Notes under the pieces: generated by a model
The model's input: only the letters and a program-made list of their open reading frames with translations
Databases searched by the model: none
Told to the model about the DNA's origin: nothing
Program-made: the position numbers and the translations under genes
Shown here: positions 22,193-31,400 of the stretch, piece by piece
Numbering within the stretch: the first letter of the stretch is position 1
How the letters are laid out: every line of letters starts with the position of its first letter
From: Breviolum minutum Mf 1.05b.01
Lineage: Eukaryota; Sar; Dinophyceae; Suessiales; Symbiodiniaceae
NCBI GenBank assembly: GCA_000507305.1
Contig: DF240852.1
Location: forward strand, 85,091-149,090
Direction of reading: 5' to 3'
DNA: 64,000 nt

Positions 22193-22246
22193 ATAGCCCC
22201 TGAAAAATGAATGCTTGGAAGATGGTAATTTTTCAGGGGGGCGAAC
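22193..22246 (+). mobile_element. MITE-N copy, short
   Basis: TAGCCCCTGAAAAATGAATG left pairs with TTTTTCAGGGGGGC right. Confidence 0.45.
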
Positions 22247-22347
22247 AGATACAGTAAACTCTGCGGGGGTGTATATAGCAGCAGCTAAAATGGCCCCTGA
22301 CAAGATGCTTGTCTTCACAATCCAAATTTCCAACCGTAGAAGATGTA

Positions 22348-22422
22348 GAAGTTTGTTGCAATGTGTGCAAGGTCTAACCTTGTCGAAGCGAATTTTTGCA
22401 AAAGAGCCCTGTTGATTTCAGC
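22348..22422 (-). CDS. Candidate exon
   Basis: GGTGGATTTCTCAG acceptor; AEINRALLQKFASTRLDLAH then IATNF. Purine-first codon bias. Donor unclear (an internal AAG|GTTAGA is possible). Confidence 0.38.
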
Positions 22423-22448
22423 CTGAGAAATCCACCGTGATGATTTCA

Positions 22449-22551
22449 ACCAACCAAAGTTCAAAAAACATTGGAATTCAAATTGGATCATCTCCCCCCC
22501 CCTGTAAAGGTGAAAATTCACAATAATCATTTGAAACCACCAACCACCGCT
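22449..22551 (+). mobile_element. MITE-A copy, diverged
   Basis: The internal AAATTGGATCATCTCCCC block and right end ATTTGAAACCACCAACCACC are recognisable; the left end is eroded. Confidence 0.45.
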
Positions 22552-23268
22552 TTTAACAATCTTCACCTTCACCTTCCACGATGTTTACTTTTTGTTTCCC
22601 ACCTCATTCATGGCTCCACCAACCAGCAAGGATGGACTGCGACCCACCAATTCTAAGGCCTGCTAAAGGATGGCAGATATGCACCTAAAAGAACCAAACC
22701 CATCAAAGCTTCAAGGAAATTTCTCTAGGCACATTACAATAAATAGATCCATATCTTTATATGAACCAAAGGATAAATACATGTTCACAAATATCTATGC
22801 ACACAAAAAAATAATTCATAAGATACATGTAGACTAAAACTATGTGTAAATTTGCATGTATTTAAAAAAAGCATGCCATTCATGTATGACAATATCTACA
22901 TATTCTACCTATTGCGGTACTTTGTAGTAGAGGTGGCGCAGCCATGTATAGCTTCCCATCTGCAGCTTCCCAAATCTAAGATGTACAGTTGGCTCAAATA
23001 TCAGTGATCGGTACGACCTAGAGATTGAAAGTAGATGACCTTGGCCAGAACAGTTGTTAAAAGGCATGATCAACTATCAACATTCAAAAACTGCACTATT
23101 TTTGCGGTTTTCACTCTGGCAAATCTCCAAGATCGGCAAACATTTTTCAACTAGCTCACGGTAAGGAAATATAAATACATGATCCCTCATGTATTATCCA
23201 TCTCCGCTTTCATATAAAAGTTTGTGTTGGACCCAGCTATCCTTTTGAAATGAATAAGGGTACCTTAG
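22552..23268. other. No supported gene
   Basis: AT-rich, nothing recognised. Confidence 0.4.
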
Positions 23269-23365
23269 ACATGCACCAGCCACCAAAAAAAATCGGGCCT
23301 TCTCTCGTGAGCTGATTGCAGCTAAACGTGCCAACACTTCAGATACGGAGTCAGACTCGACCTGA
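23269..23365 (+). CDS. Candidate C-terminal exon
   Basis: One base, then HAPATKKNRAFSRELIAAKR ANTSDTESDST and TGA, after GTACCTTAG. Basic then acidic/Ser-rich tail, typical of a disordered C-terminus. Strong codon bias. Family unknown. Confidence 0.48.
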
Positions 23366-23420
23366 GATTCAACAGGATGAAGGCCAAAACTCTGGACACA
23401 TTACACGCTGAATTCAGTGG

Positions 23421-23466
23421 ATTTTGAGGGGGAATTTCCCTTACTCAACCGCCTTTTGGGGTGACC
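23421..23466 (+). repeat. Repeat J copy
   Basis: ATTTTGAGGGGGAATTTCCC TTACTCAACCGCC TTTTGGGGTGACC. Confidence 0.45.
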
Positions 23467-24121
23467 TCCTACTCTTATTCCTCCCAAATGGTGGAAAAGG
23501 ATGGTGTATCTGTGTATCTCCAATATGAATTTCGTGTCATTGAGGATAACCTTTCCACTAAGGCATGCTGATGGGATTTCACGGTAAATCGGTAAAACCT
23601 TGAAGTGAAGGGTCACGTACGTGTTTACCACAAAAAATATCATATCTAGCCTCCGGTCACGCACCTCCAGAAACTGGAGAACTGGTATTTTCCAACAAGG
23701 CAACCTATCTAAAACACAAATCAACCCAAACGAAAAACGCTGCAAAAAATACAGTAATTAATACTGTGGATCTTTGTGCTTGATTCACTTCCTTGGTTGG
23801 TTGCTAGTGTGTACACTACATGATGATATATCCGTATATAAAAGTTGTTGCGTTGTACGCCAGTTGTCAAAGTAGATGGCCCCACCCGCTATGGCTGTTG
23901 GTTTAGGGAATGGGGGCTGGTGAAAAGTTGCCCATAGATGGGATCTGCAGGATATACTGATATACTCACACCACCTGGTTTATAAACTATAGTATTAAAG
24001 CTCAGTATCCACATACGCACCTAGAAGTTTGAATAGATATATACCTCACCAACGCCTAACTTACAAAAGACCTCACAAACCAGCCCAATATGCACCATCT
24101 ATTTGCATATGAATCATCTAA
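23467..24121. other. No supported gene
   Basis: Nothing recognised. Confidence 0.4.
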
Positions 24122-24248
24122 TCAACAATCTTTTGATGGAAAGATTTCATCATCAGCAACTTGATGCCAGTTCCCAGCTGCCAAAAGAGGTGTAGCATCC
24201 ATCTCGATAATCTTCAACGCCTGGCACGGGGCCCAAGCCACTTCAAAC
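24122..24248 (-). CDS. Candidate C-terminal exon
   Basis: AATCTACCAG|G acceptor, then FEVAWAPCQALKIIEMDATP LLAAGNWHQVADDEIFPSKD C and TGA. DATPLLAAG resembles an ankyrin turn, but one motif is not enough to call the fold. It lies downstream of the DHHC gene on the same strand. Confidence 0.5.
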
Positions 24249-24600
24249 CTGGTAGATTCCCGTCTACTGTGGAATGGAACAAATACTACCATAGATATCC
24301 ATAGATAAATACTACATTTATCATATGCATTTACAACCCAGGCTATCCGAAATAACATTGAATCTCTTGAGCATTCTTCAGTTTTCTCATTTTACATCTG
24401 ATGTTGCGTGGCAGCTGACTTTTGAGGGAGAATTGATCATGAGTAGCCAAGAGTTTTGTTTTACCTTGAGGAGTCATTTCATCTCCTGTCTGTTTCATGC
24501 CGCGTCATTAAGGCCTCTTGATTTTGCCCATCGATGCCAGACCTTTCAGTCACGGCAGTGAAACCCATGCACATTCGTTCATAGGGATAACAATGGCTTA

Positions 24601-25376
24601 TTAGAACTCCCCATTCACATCGGAAGTCCAACGAGGCTGGCACCAGAAGTTCAGGCAGTTGGTGAAGCAGCAGTTGTCAAAAGGGTTCCTTCTGCGATCG
24701 TGCCCAAATGCGTCACGGTCGAAAAGCTCGTTGTACTCATCATCCTCAAGGTCCTCGACTGGCACATTGTCGCCGATGCTGCTCAGGAATGGAAGAAGAA
24801 AGAACACCTTCTTCTTCCATTCCTGGGCCATCTCGTTCCTTGAGATCAGTCCAAAATGGATCTTGAAGATTGGCCCACCAATTGCCAGGAGAGCAACGGA
24901 ATATCCCAAATGAAGCGCCACAACGATCTCAAACTTAAAGAAGCTCTTCTCAGCAATCAAGATGGCAAGCCAAATGTCGACCATGATCCCAAGCACTCCA
25001 ATTAACAGCAAACCTCCCACCATTACACAAATTCACGGTGATTGAGAAGACCGATGACATTTTGGAACCATTTACAATGATGATCATAGCGGCGGAGGAA
25101 TCGACGGGAATATTGCCGCGGGGGAACCCCCCTCCTCGACGTCCATGCCTGGACCAGTAGCATGCACAGGCCACCAATCACAGTTGAGACAGCAAGAGCC
25201 ACTGGCAACACGGGTTTCAGGTCGACACCGAAGAACGTGTAGCCTTCGCTCGGACCATTATCCTCTGCTCCAAACTTGTCATCAAGCCCATCTTCTTCGG
25301 CACTCGACTCCTTGTCGGCATTCTGCAGATTTGCCGGCTTCGTGGAAGTTAAAAGAGTCGTATAGGGGGCAAACGT
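24601..25376 (-). pseudogene. Degenerate DHHC-type protein S-acyltransferase
   Basis: DHHC enzymes are multi-pass membrane proteins that transfer palmitate to cysteines. Frame one (25376 to 25023) has an acidic lead, a membrane segment (PVLPVALAVSTVIGGLCMLL) and RRYDHHCKWFQNVIGLLNHR. Frame two (to 24601) has two more membrane segments, ISRNEMAQEWKKK at the usual TTxE position, and NPFDNCCFTNCLNFW near the end. The DHHC signature is intact. However, the C-x-x-C before it reads S and F (each one base from Cys), Asn-Cys after it reads Asn-Val, most of the upstream Cys-rich domain is missing, and the frame shifts by one base at about 25023. No intron fits the shift. Likely a decayed copy; a sequencing error could explain the shift but not the lost cysteines. 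Confidence 0.7.
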
Positions 25377-25421
25377 TCAGTCAGCAGAGCGGACTCGTTC
25401 ATGCAAGGAGCTGTGGCTGGT

Positions 25422-25491
25422 GGGAGAAGGAATGCCAACGTACACGAATGTGATGCGCATCAAATGTGTGTACGTTGGCATTCCTTCTCCC
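25422..25491 (+). repeat. 70-bp near-perfect palindrome
   Basis: GGGAGAAGGAATGCCAACGT-ACAC pairs perfectly with its reverse complement at 25468-25491, with ATGCGCAT at the exact centre and few mismatches between. Could form a long cruciform or RNA hairpin. Confidence 0.85.
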
Positions 25492-25669
25492 ATGTGGTGA
25501 GCAGTTGGAGGCTGCATACCCACTTGCCCTGCAGGCTTGTAACTTCCATATATGTGGCATACTCCCAGAGTGGTCGGCCACGTAAGACATATTTTGGGTG
25601 AGCATATTTTCAATGTTGAAAATTGATCACCGATGATCACCAGGACTTCAACTGATAGTAACCAAGCTT

Positions 25670-25680
25670 TTGAGCCAAAA
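25670..25680 (-). other. Possible relic of dinoflagellate spliced leader
   Basis: Minus strand GCACTTTTGGCTCAA resembles the 3' part of the conserved leader (..GCCATTTTGGCTCAAG), with 11 consecutive matches. It lies about 300 bp upstream of the DHHC frame, where a retroposed gene would carry such a relic. May be chance. Confidence 0.25.
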
Positions 25681-25794
25681 GTGCGATGATTCCAAGAGTG
25701 TAATGGTTCACACATACCAATCTTTTCAAAACGTCAATTGGTTGCAAACATCATGAGTCCAATTGGTAGCAAATCCACAGCCAAAACTGATACG

Positions 25795-25906
25795 CTCCCT
25801 GAAACTAACGGCTAGCACCCTGAATTAGTGTGGTTTTGGCAGATGTAATTTCCTTTTGGGTTTCGGCCTCCTGGGAGGTGCGAACTCTTAGTTTTAGGGA
25901 GGGTTG
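25795..25906 (+). mobile_element. MITE-C copy
   Basis: TA|CGCTCCCTGAAACTAACGGC left, CTCTTAGTTTTAGGGAGGG right. Confidence 0.65.
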
Positions 25907-25973
25907 TAAATGCGTCAAAATCAGGAGACCTTTCAATGAAGGCTTCCCAAACTTGCCATTTCTCTCTAAGCAA
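25907..25973 (-). CDS. Candidate exon ending at a MITE
   Basis: AATTACAAG acceptor, LLREKWQVWEAFIERSPDFD then AF. The frame runs into MITE-C at 25906; no donor found before it. Confidence 0.33.
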
Positions 25974-26176
25974 CTTGTAATTACCAATCCTAAACCCCAA
26001 TTGGAATTCTTTGAAAGGTTTTTTTTGCCCTAAATAGTAGTTATTGGATGTTTCTTGGTGATTTTTAAGAGATTCCCCTACCATCGGCCCTACCATCTCT
26101 GGGGATTTTTTTGGGGGGCCTTGGACCTCAGCAGCGGAGGCCCACCACCACCGAGCCCGCTGGATGAGGCAGGCAC

Positions 26177-26236
26177 CTGATCCTCCGCAATGCCCAGGGT
26201 CTGAACCAAGCGTGGCCAGCGTTGCTTCACCTCGAG
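26177..26236 (-). CDS. Candidate 60-nt exon
   Basis: CTCCACAG acceptor and GATCAG|GTGCCT donor enclose 20 codons: LEVKQRWPRLVQTLGIAEDQ. GC-rich. The frame remains open past the donor for 28 codons. A plus frame (AEAHHHRARWMRQ) is also open. Confidence 0.4.
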
Positions 26237-26463
26237 CTGTGGAGCTGTGGAGCTTGGGTGGATAGATTTTTTTTTAAATTTAAAAAGGAAGGTGTATATA
26301 TATATATGTCAAAAGTGTTCATATACCTATCGATTTGATATCAATTTGAAAAATCAACCATATGTTCAAACACCATCTACGTGTCCTTGTACTATTTCAG
26401 CATCGTATATACAACAAAAAAAGGAATTCGACATGTGTTGGGGTTGATTCCATCCACTCCTCA

Positions 26464-26594
26464 GCATGACTTTCCATGGCTGGGTGTTTGGCTACCAACT
26501 TACCACTCTGACTGGCTAGTCTAAATGTATATATGATATATGCACAAACCAAGAAGGCAGTGTATATATATATATATGTATTTATTATATAAAG
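26464..26594 (+). repeat. Direct repeat left of gap
   Basis: 131 bp beginning GCATGACTTTCCATGGCTGG and ending in a TA tract; nearly identical to 26947-27076. Confidence 0.9.
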
Positions 26595-26946
26595 NNNNNN
26601 NNNNNNNNNNNNNNNNNNNNNNNNNNNNNNNNNNNNNNNNNNNNNNNNNNNNNNNNNNNNNNNNNNNNNNNNNNNNNNNNNNNNNNNNNNNNNNNNNNNN
26701 NNNNNNNNNNNNNNNNNNNNNNNNNNNNNNNNNNNNNNNNNNNNNNNNNNNNNNNNNNNNNNNNNNNNNNNNNNNNNNNNNNNNNNNNNNNNNNNNNNNN
26801 NNNNNNNNNNNNNNNNNNNNNNNNNNNNNNNNNNNNNNNNNNNNNNNNNNNNNNNNNNNNNNNNNNNNNNNNNNNNNNNNNNNNNNNNNNNNNNNNNNNN
26901 NNNNNNNNNNNNNNNNNNNNNNNNNNNNNNNNNNNNNNNNNNNNNN
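26595..26946. other. Assembly gap (352 N)
   Basis: Unknown bases between two copies of one 130-bp sequence. Confidence 0.99.
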
Positions 26947-27076
26947 GCATGACTTTCCATGGCTGGGTGTTTGGCTACCAACTTACCACTCTGACTGGCT
27001 AGTCTAAATGTATATATGATATATGCACAAACCAAGAAGGCAGTGTATATATATATATATGTATTTATATATAAAG
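26947..27076 (+). repeat. Direct repeat right of gap
   Basis: Second copy of 26464-26594, differing by TA-tract length. Confidence 0.9.
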
Positions 27077-27160
27077 ACTATTCAAGACTGATATTAACAT
27101 TGAAACATGATTTACCAGGTTGTAGATAAACGACAACTAATTGTACTAATTCACATAATC

Positions 27161-27270
27161 TGTATGATCGAAGAAATCCTGCAGCTGCTGGTGTCAGTAG
27201 GTTGTTAAATATCCCAGTATCCACAAGGTTTCGTAAATCCCGCATGGTTAGCCGGATTTCTTCCATCAAC
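27161..27270 (+). mobile_element. MITE-B copy, diverged left end
   Basis: ATGATCGAAGAAATCCTGC left, GTTAGCCGGATTTCTTCCAT-CAACCA right. Confidence 0.55.
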
Positions 27271-27396
27271 CATATCACCATTTATTCATATCTGATTCAC
27301 CACACTTGCAACAAAACCATGAAGTTCATGGCATTCTATGATTTTTAATATCTCCATGAATCAGAAACTTATAAATCTCACAAGTTGAGTAAATAT

Positions 27397-27478
27397 GAAA
27401 AGGAAAATCATGGACTCGAAAAGTGCCAAACGGCGTGCCAAACGGTAGGGGATATATGTGATCCTTCCCTGGATGTAT
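27397..27478 (+). mobile_element. MITE-D fragment
   Basis: GAAAAGGAAAATCATGGACTCG.. (split) ..GGGGATATATGTGATCCTTCCCTGG; right part of family D only. Shortly after, GGTTGGTGGTTTCAACC (27488) is an orphan A end. Confidence 0.4.
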
Positions 27479-27754
27479 GAAAAAAACTGGTTGGTGGTTT
27501 CAACCATCCTTTCCCTTTCGGCCTTCCCCTCCACCATCGCCTGTTCGCACCCAAAGGGTCGACCCAAAAAGTTGGCATCAAGGACCTCATGGTGATGTGT
27601 GATTTTTGTTTTTTTGTTCCCCAGTTTTTTACCAGGGTTTTTTTAAAGGTTCATTATTGTAAACATATAGGCTTCTAAACTCAAAAAACAACAAAATAGC
27701 TACTCTATGTTTGATGTAATGTTGGGTATATTGATGTATATTGAGGTTACGAAC

Positions 27755-27832
27755 TAGTGATCCTAATGATGTTCCATACTTGCTAACTTCCGTTGCTTCA
27801 GGGACCTCCGTGTGGTGGTAGCTTGGTGGCAC
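27755..27832 (-). CDS. Candidate exon
   Basis: AATCAATTTGCAG|G acceptor and CTA|GTTCGT donor enclose 26 codons: VPPSYHHTEVPEATEVSKYG then TSLGSL. Phase 0 both ends. Family unknown. Confidence 0.43.
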
Positions 27833-28010
27833 CTGCAAATTGATTGTTTCAACACAACAGAAAAAACTGGTGATAAATTTAACTCTCCTATTTCCACAGA
27901 GAAATACATCTCTCTCTGTGTTGAGTAGTTCTCTTCATGTTGGAGTTCAATCATCCCAACATGGTCATCTTGATCAAATTTCATTTTTTTTCCAAGCAAC
28001 CTTGATCAGT

Positions 28011-28212
28011 TCATAACGGAATCTCTGGTACTTCCAAATACCAGCGATTTTCGGCCGCTTTCCCATCAGCCCTGCATGAAAAAAAGCTAAGCTCTCCAGC
28101 GGCTTCAGGATGTTGTCGCAAAACTGCACGCCAAGCTTGTTGCAAGTGGGCCAAATGCGCATCCCTTAGTGAGTCGTTCGAGCCATGAGCCATTTTCGAA
28201 ATTTCGGAATGG
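28011..28212 (-). CDS. Candidate C-terminal exon
   Basis: After GCTACTTGAG: HSEISKMAHGSNDSLRDAHL, AHLQQAWRAVLRQHPEAAGE, LSFFSCRADGKAAENRWYLE then VPEIPL and TGA. 66 codons with strong RNY bias; helical middle (HLQQAWRAVLRQHPEAA). A second frame (27974-28110) is open at the end. Family not recognised. Confidence 0.55.
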
Positions 28213-28362
28213 CTCAAGTAGCGTGGGAATGTCTCATGTATCAAGCATGTTCTTTGCCCAGGATATGAACTTACGGAAGGGATATCCAGGAAAAGGATAC
28301 TGTCAATGATTGATAAATCCCTGGTTCAATTGCGAATGCCGCAGGAATAAGGAGTTGCTAAA

Positions 28363-28486
28363 TACTTTTGATGGAAGAAATCCGGCGAACCACCTGGGAT
28401 GTCTAAAACTTTGTATCAAATAATGGTATTATATTCCGATATTTACCATATCAACTGATGCAGGATTTCTTCCATCCTGCAGTATG
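28363..28486 (+). mobile_element. MITE-B copy
   Basis: TA|CTTTTGATGGAAGAAATCCG left, GATTTCTTCCATCCTGCAG|TA right. Confidence 0.65.
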
Positions 28487-28805
28487 TTTATAATGTGTAT
28501 ACAGTAACTTTTGGAGACAACTTCCATAAAAAGTAGTATACCCCACCCCCAAGCTCCCAACAGCTTCCAAACAGCTACCAGGTAGGCGCCATCAACACGT
28601 AATATATATCTAGTATATGGACTTCTTTCAAAAAAGGACGACCAAACAACTCTGGATGCCACAAGTTCTTAAATATTTATGGCCTCAACTTAAGGCACGT
28701 GGACCCTTTTGAATGAAAGGACGTAATTTGGAAGAACTTCTCAGCTGGCCTAAGGATGCCCAAGACAGCGCCAAAATCAGGGAAGCAAGCGGAAAATGAA
28801 CGAAT

Positions 28806-28890
28806 GTCCCCTGAGAAGGGACCGTTTTAAAAGGAGATGGCATCTTCCAACCCATCAATTTTCAGGGGATATGATAGTTCTCAGGGGGGT
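28806..28890 (+). mobile_element. MITE-N copy
   Basis: GTCCCCTGAGAAGGG left and TTCTCAGGGGGG right, with CATCTTCCAACCCATCAATT inside. Confidence 0.5.
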
Positions 28891-29065
28891 AGGTTTTTCC
28901 GTTTGAGGTACCTGCTACCTCAAAAAACCCGAGGCATTTTTTGGAGAAACCGCCTAAAAAACCTGGATGCCATTTCTACTTTTGCTTTGGAGCTGTTCCA
29001 GCCTCCAAAAACACCCCAACAAAAAAAAAGTCAGTGATTTTTTTCGAATCAAAGCAAGGGTCATG

Positions 29066-29275
29066 TACCCCCCCGAAAACTAACATGGAACCTGAAAATA
29101 CAGCCTTGGAAAAGGAGAAACATCAACCAACCAACCAACTTTTTAGGTTTACCGTACTGTTAGTTTTACGGGGTTAGGTTTTAGGTTTAGGTTAGTTTTN
29201 TACAGACCTTGGAAAAGGAGAAACATACCAACCCAAACCACCAAGTTTTTGGGTTCCATGTTAGTTTTCGGGGGT
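29066..29275 (+). mobile_element. MITE-F, internally duplicated
   Basis: TA|CCCCCCCGAAAACTAACATGG opens (in two blocks); the end GTTAGTTTTACGGGG|TTA is at 29160-29176, then a second copy of the inner part (ACCTTGGAAAAGGAGAAACAT, split) and a second end GTTAGTTTTCGGGGG. One N at 29200 marks the join. Confidence 0.55.
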
Positions 29276-29299
29276 GTTTTAGGTTTGATTTTTCAAGGA

Positions 29300-29403
29300 T
29301 CTTCCCAGTTTTTGATGCACTGCGGATCACTTGTGTTTTTATCGGCTCAAGTGACTCCTCCATGGCTGCCTCCCACTCTGCCATGCGGTTCTTTGCGGCG
29401 CTC
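29300..29403 (-). CDS. Candidate exon
   Basis: CAACTCTCCACAG|G acceptor, SAAKNRMAEWEAAMEESLEP then IKTQVIRSASKT. About 73% purine-first codons. The plus frame (ALRITCVFIGSSDSSMAASH) is also open. Confidence 0.35.
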
Positions 29404-29498
29404 CTGTGGAGAGTTGATAGCCAGGAGCCATAATAGCCTGGAAGCCTAAGGTGATTCATGTGGTGATTCTCATCCTGCGGGAGACACCATCTTAAAAG

Positions 29499-29598
29499 GA
29501 TACCCTTGAGGGAATTAACATATCCCACCTTGGGAAAAGGAAAATCATCGACTCAAAATACCATTTTGGGGGGATATGTTAGTTCCCTGGAGGATATC
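29499..29598 (+). mobile_element. MITE-D copy
   Basis: TA|CCCTTGAGGGAATTAACATA left, TATGTTAGTTCCCTGGAGGA|TA right. Confidence 0.72.
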
Positions 29599-29805
29599 TC
29601 TATGCAAAGCCAAAAAAAACTATGTGGTAGGCTTTTTTTGGAGGTTTTGTTGGTTATGATCTAACCCAATCTGGCTCACTCCCATCATATTATCAACAAT
29701 CATTGAACCTCATGCCCCCCCAATAACCTACTCTCCCCAAGCCTGATTCAAGAGTTGCTGGAAATTTATCACAGAAGATTGTTTCCTTTTTGGGATGTCT
29801 TTCAG

Positions 29806-29874
29806 GTGAAAATGGCCCATCACATGTCATCTTTACCCGGAACTATGTGACCTCTTCTGATGCAAAGAATCCCG
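29806..29874 (+). CDS. Exon 1 of linked three-exon model
   Basis: Acceptor CTTTTTGGGATGTCTTTCAG, donor CCCG|GTACTT. Two bases, 22 codons, one base: ENGPSHVIFTRNYVTSSDAK NP. Its trailing G plus AA of the next exon makes Glu in frame. Family unknown. Confidence 0.55.
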
Positions 29875-30080
29875 GTACTTCAGCAACCTCCAAATATCTC
29901 AACAAATTACCATACTTCCTAAAACTTGACTTGTGGGGGCATTCGGGAACCGACAGGAATGAATTTTTCTTCAAACATATTCATGTATATATGTATATAT
30001 ATGTATGTATATCATCTACATATGTATATACATCTCAACTGAAAACACCTTCATTTCTGATGATTGCAACCATATCAAAG

Positions 30081-30130
30081 AAATCAGGGTCCTGGCAGCG
30101 AAAGCTGCAAGGGCAGCGACGGCAGAAGCT
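30081..30130 (+). CDS. Exon 2 of linked three-exon model
   Basis: ATATCAAAG acceptor and GAAGCT|GTAAGG donor. Two bases and 16 codons: IRVLAAKAARAATAEA. Alanine-rich helix. Phase matches both neighbours. The minus strand is also open because the GCAGC content is symmetric. Confidence 0.58.
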
Positions 30131-30422
30131 GTAAGGACCTTGGTTTTTTTTGCATGGAAATATTCGAAAAAGGTGGATACTTTTCCTCCCCCAATCATAC
30201 AAGTGGTACAAGGGTCCCTTACTTAATCTCCATGTATCTCCATGTATTACTTTCTGTTCATTTAGGGTAATTTTCCACTGAACCGTGGTCATGGAAGAAA
30301 GGGTGTTCAACATGATTGAACAACTCCAAGATTCCAGAATCTTACACTCCCCAAAAAGCTGACAAAGCCCCTGAACAATAGGCCTTCCCAAAAAGGAAGC
30401 TAAGTACGTATAATCTCTGAAG

Positions 30423-30635
30423 CAACCATTATTTAGGGAGCATATTGACCACCAAGTCATGTTGAATTTTAGATTTCCCCATGAAACCTCCAGATTCAAA
30501 GAGAAGTTAAACCTCCTGAATTTCGGTAAAAACCGAGGTGCCGTATCTGCCTCTAGACCAGCCAGTGTGACCACCGCCGTTTCGGCTGTAGCTGCCATGC
30601 CACCACTGGCCTTCATGATTGCGAAGTCTGAATGA
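30423..30635 (+). CDS. Exon 3, C-terminal, of linked three-exon model
   Basis: TCTCTGAAG acceptor then 70 codons and TGA: QPLFREHIDHQVMLNFRFPH, ETSRFKEKLNLLNFGKNRGA, VSASRPASVTTAVSAVAAMP, PLAFMIAKSE. Phase 0, as exon 2 requires. The tail is Ser/Ala/Val-rich and partly hydrophobic. It has no early Met, so simple ORF scans miss it. Family unknown. Confidence 0.62.
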   Translation, partial: QPLFREHIDHQVMLNFRFPHETSRFKEKLNLLNFGKNRGAVSASRPASVTTAVSAVAAMPPLAFMIAKSE

Positions 30636-30690
30636 AGGCCCCTTTGGGGGAGATTCCCTTACAATCACCGCCATTTGGGGTGACCAACCG
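30636..30690 (+). repeat. Repeat J copy
   Basis: GAAGGCCCCTTTGGGGGAGA-TTCCCTTACAATCACCGCC-ATTTGGGGTGACC, starting within the stop region of the exon before it. Confidence 0.5.
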
Positions 30691-31081
30691 GCCTTTGGTC
30701 CCCTACAATTTGCACTAGTATATGATTTATGACTTAGCCCTCACAACCTTCAATGATTGATTCCTTCAAAGAAATCGTATCTTAAAATGTCTTGAACAAA
30801 AACCTTCTATACGTACAACTACTACAATAATCAAATATGGAGATATCACCCATCTGATGCATTTCAATAGGACATGATCCGAAAACAAACGCAGCAAAAA
30901 ACGTTCTGAACCAGAACCTCACCCCCCTCCCAAAAAAAAAAAACACACCCTGGTCACTTCCAATCAAGGCACCCAACACCCAACCCTCTAATAATGAGTT
31001 GATGAGTTGTATATAAGTCCATCCTCCAGCCACCCCCTTTGCAGAAAGTTTCAAAAAAGACAAAAATCAAGCCAAAGATGA
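30691..31081. other. No firm gene
   Basis: A minus frame GWVLGALIGSDQ (30951-30986) between TTAGAG and CAG|GGTGTG could be a small exon. Confidence 0.3.
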
Positions 31082-31179
31082 CTAGTTGGTGGTTTCAACC
31101 CCTTTGAAAAATATTAGTCAAATTGGAAATCTTCCCCAAATAGGGGTGAAAATGAAAAATATGTGAAACCACCACCTAG
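31082..31179 (+). mobile_element. MITE-A copy, intact
   Basis: CTAGTTGGTGGTTTCAACCC left, GTGAAACCACCACCTAG right, ATGA duplicated on both sides. The reference copy for the family. Confidence 0.8.
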
Positions 31180-31223
31180 ATGAGTTGTATATAGGCAATT
31201 CTTAAAAAGGACCCATCACTCAC
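31180..31223 (+). repeat. A-element tail shared with 18889
   Basis: ATGAGTTGTATATAGGCAAT-TCTTAAAAAGGACCCATCAC-TCAC. It ends at the GTGAGT donor of the minus-strand exon beside it. Confidence 0.55.
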
Positions 31224-31400
31224 CACATCACCAGGACCCATCCGAAACCCATCCCCCACCTCAGCCATAGATGCAGCCATAGATCCCAAAGCTCCCATGG
31301 AACTTTCGCTGGCCACACCTAACTCAGCTCGTTCCATCAAACGAAGCTCAGCACGTTGTAAGGCATCAGCTACTGCTTCAGTCATCTCCCACAGTTCCGC
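31224..31400 (-). CDS. Exon of minus-strand gene
   Basis: CCCTGAG|G acceptor and GATGTG|GTGAGT donor enclose exactly 59 codons: AELWEMTEAVADALQRAELR, LMERAELGVASESSMGALGS, MAASMAEVGDGFRMGPGDV. About 70% purine-first codons; charged helix followed by a Met/Ser/Ala/Gly stretch. Joins 31697-31762 in phase 0. Family unknown. Confidence 0.6.

Noticed and set aside
26397..27035. 212-, 155- and 121-codon frames across 26.4-27.0 kb
   Set aside because: They are mostly N; likewise the frames over 13605-13959.
28190..28220. AGCCATTTT and GGCTCAAG near each other, like a spliced leader
   Set aside because: The two parts are separated by about 14 bp and lie inside a coding exon; also GGCTCAAG at 29344 lacks the rest of the leader.
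30035..30616. 193-codon minus frame
   Set aside because: It overlaps three plus-strand exons with better splice signals and phase agreement; treated as shadow.
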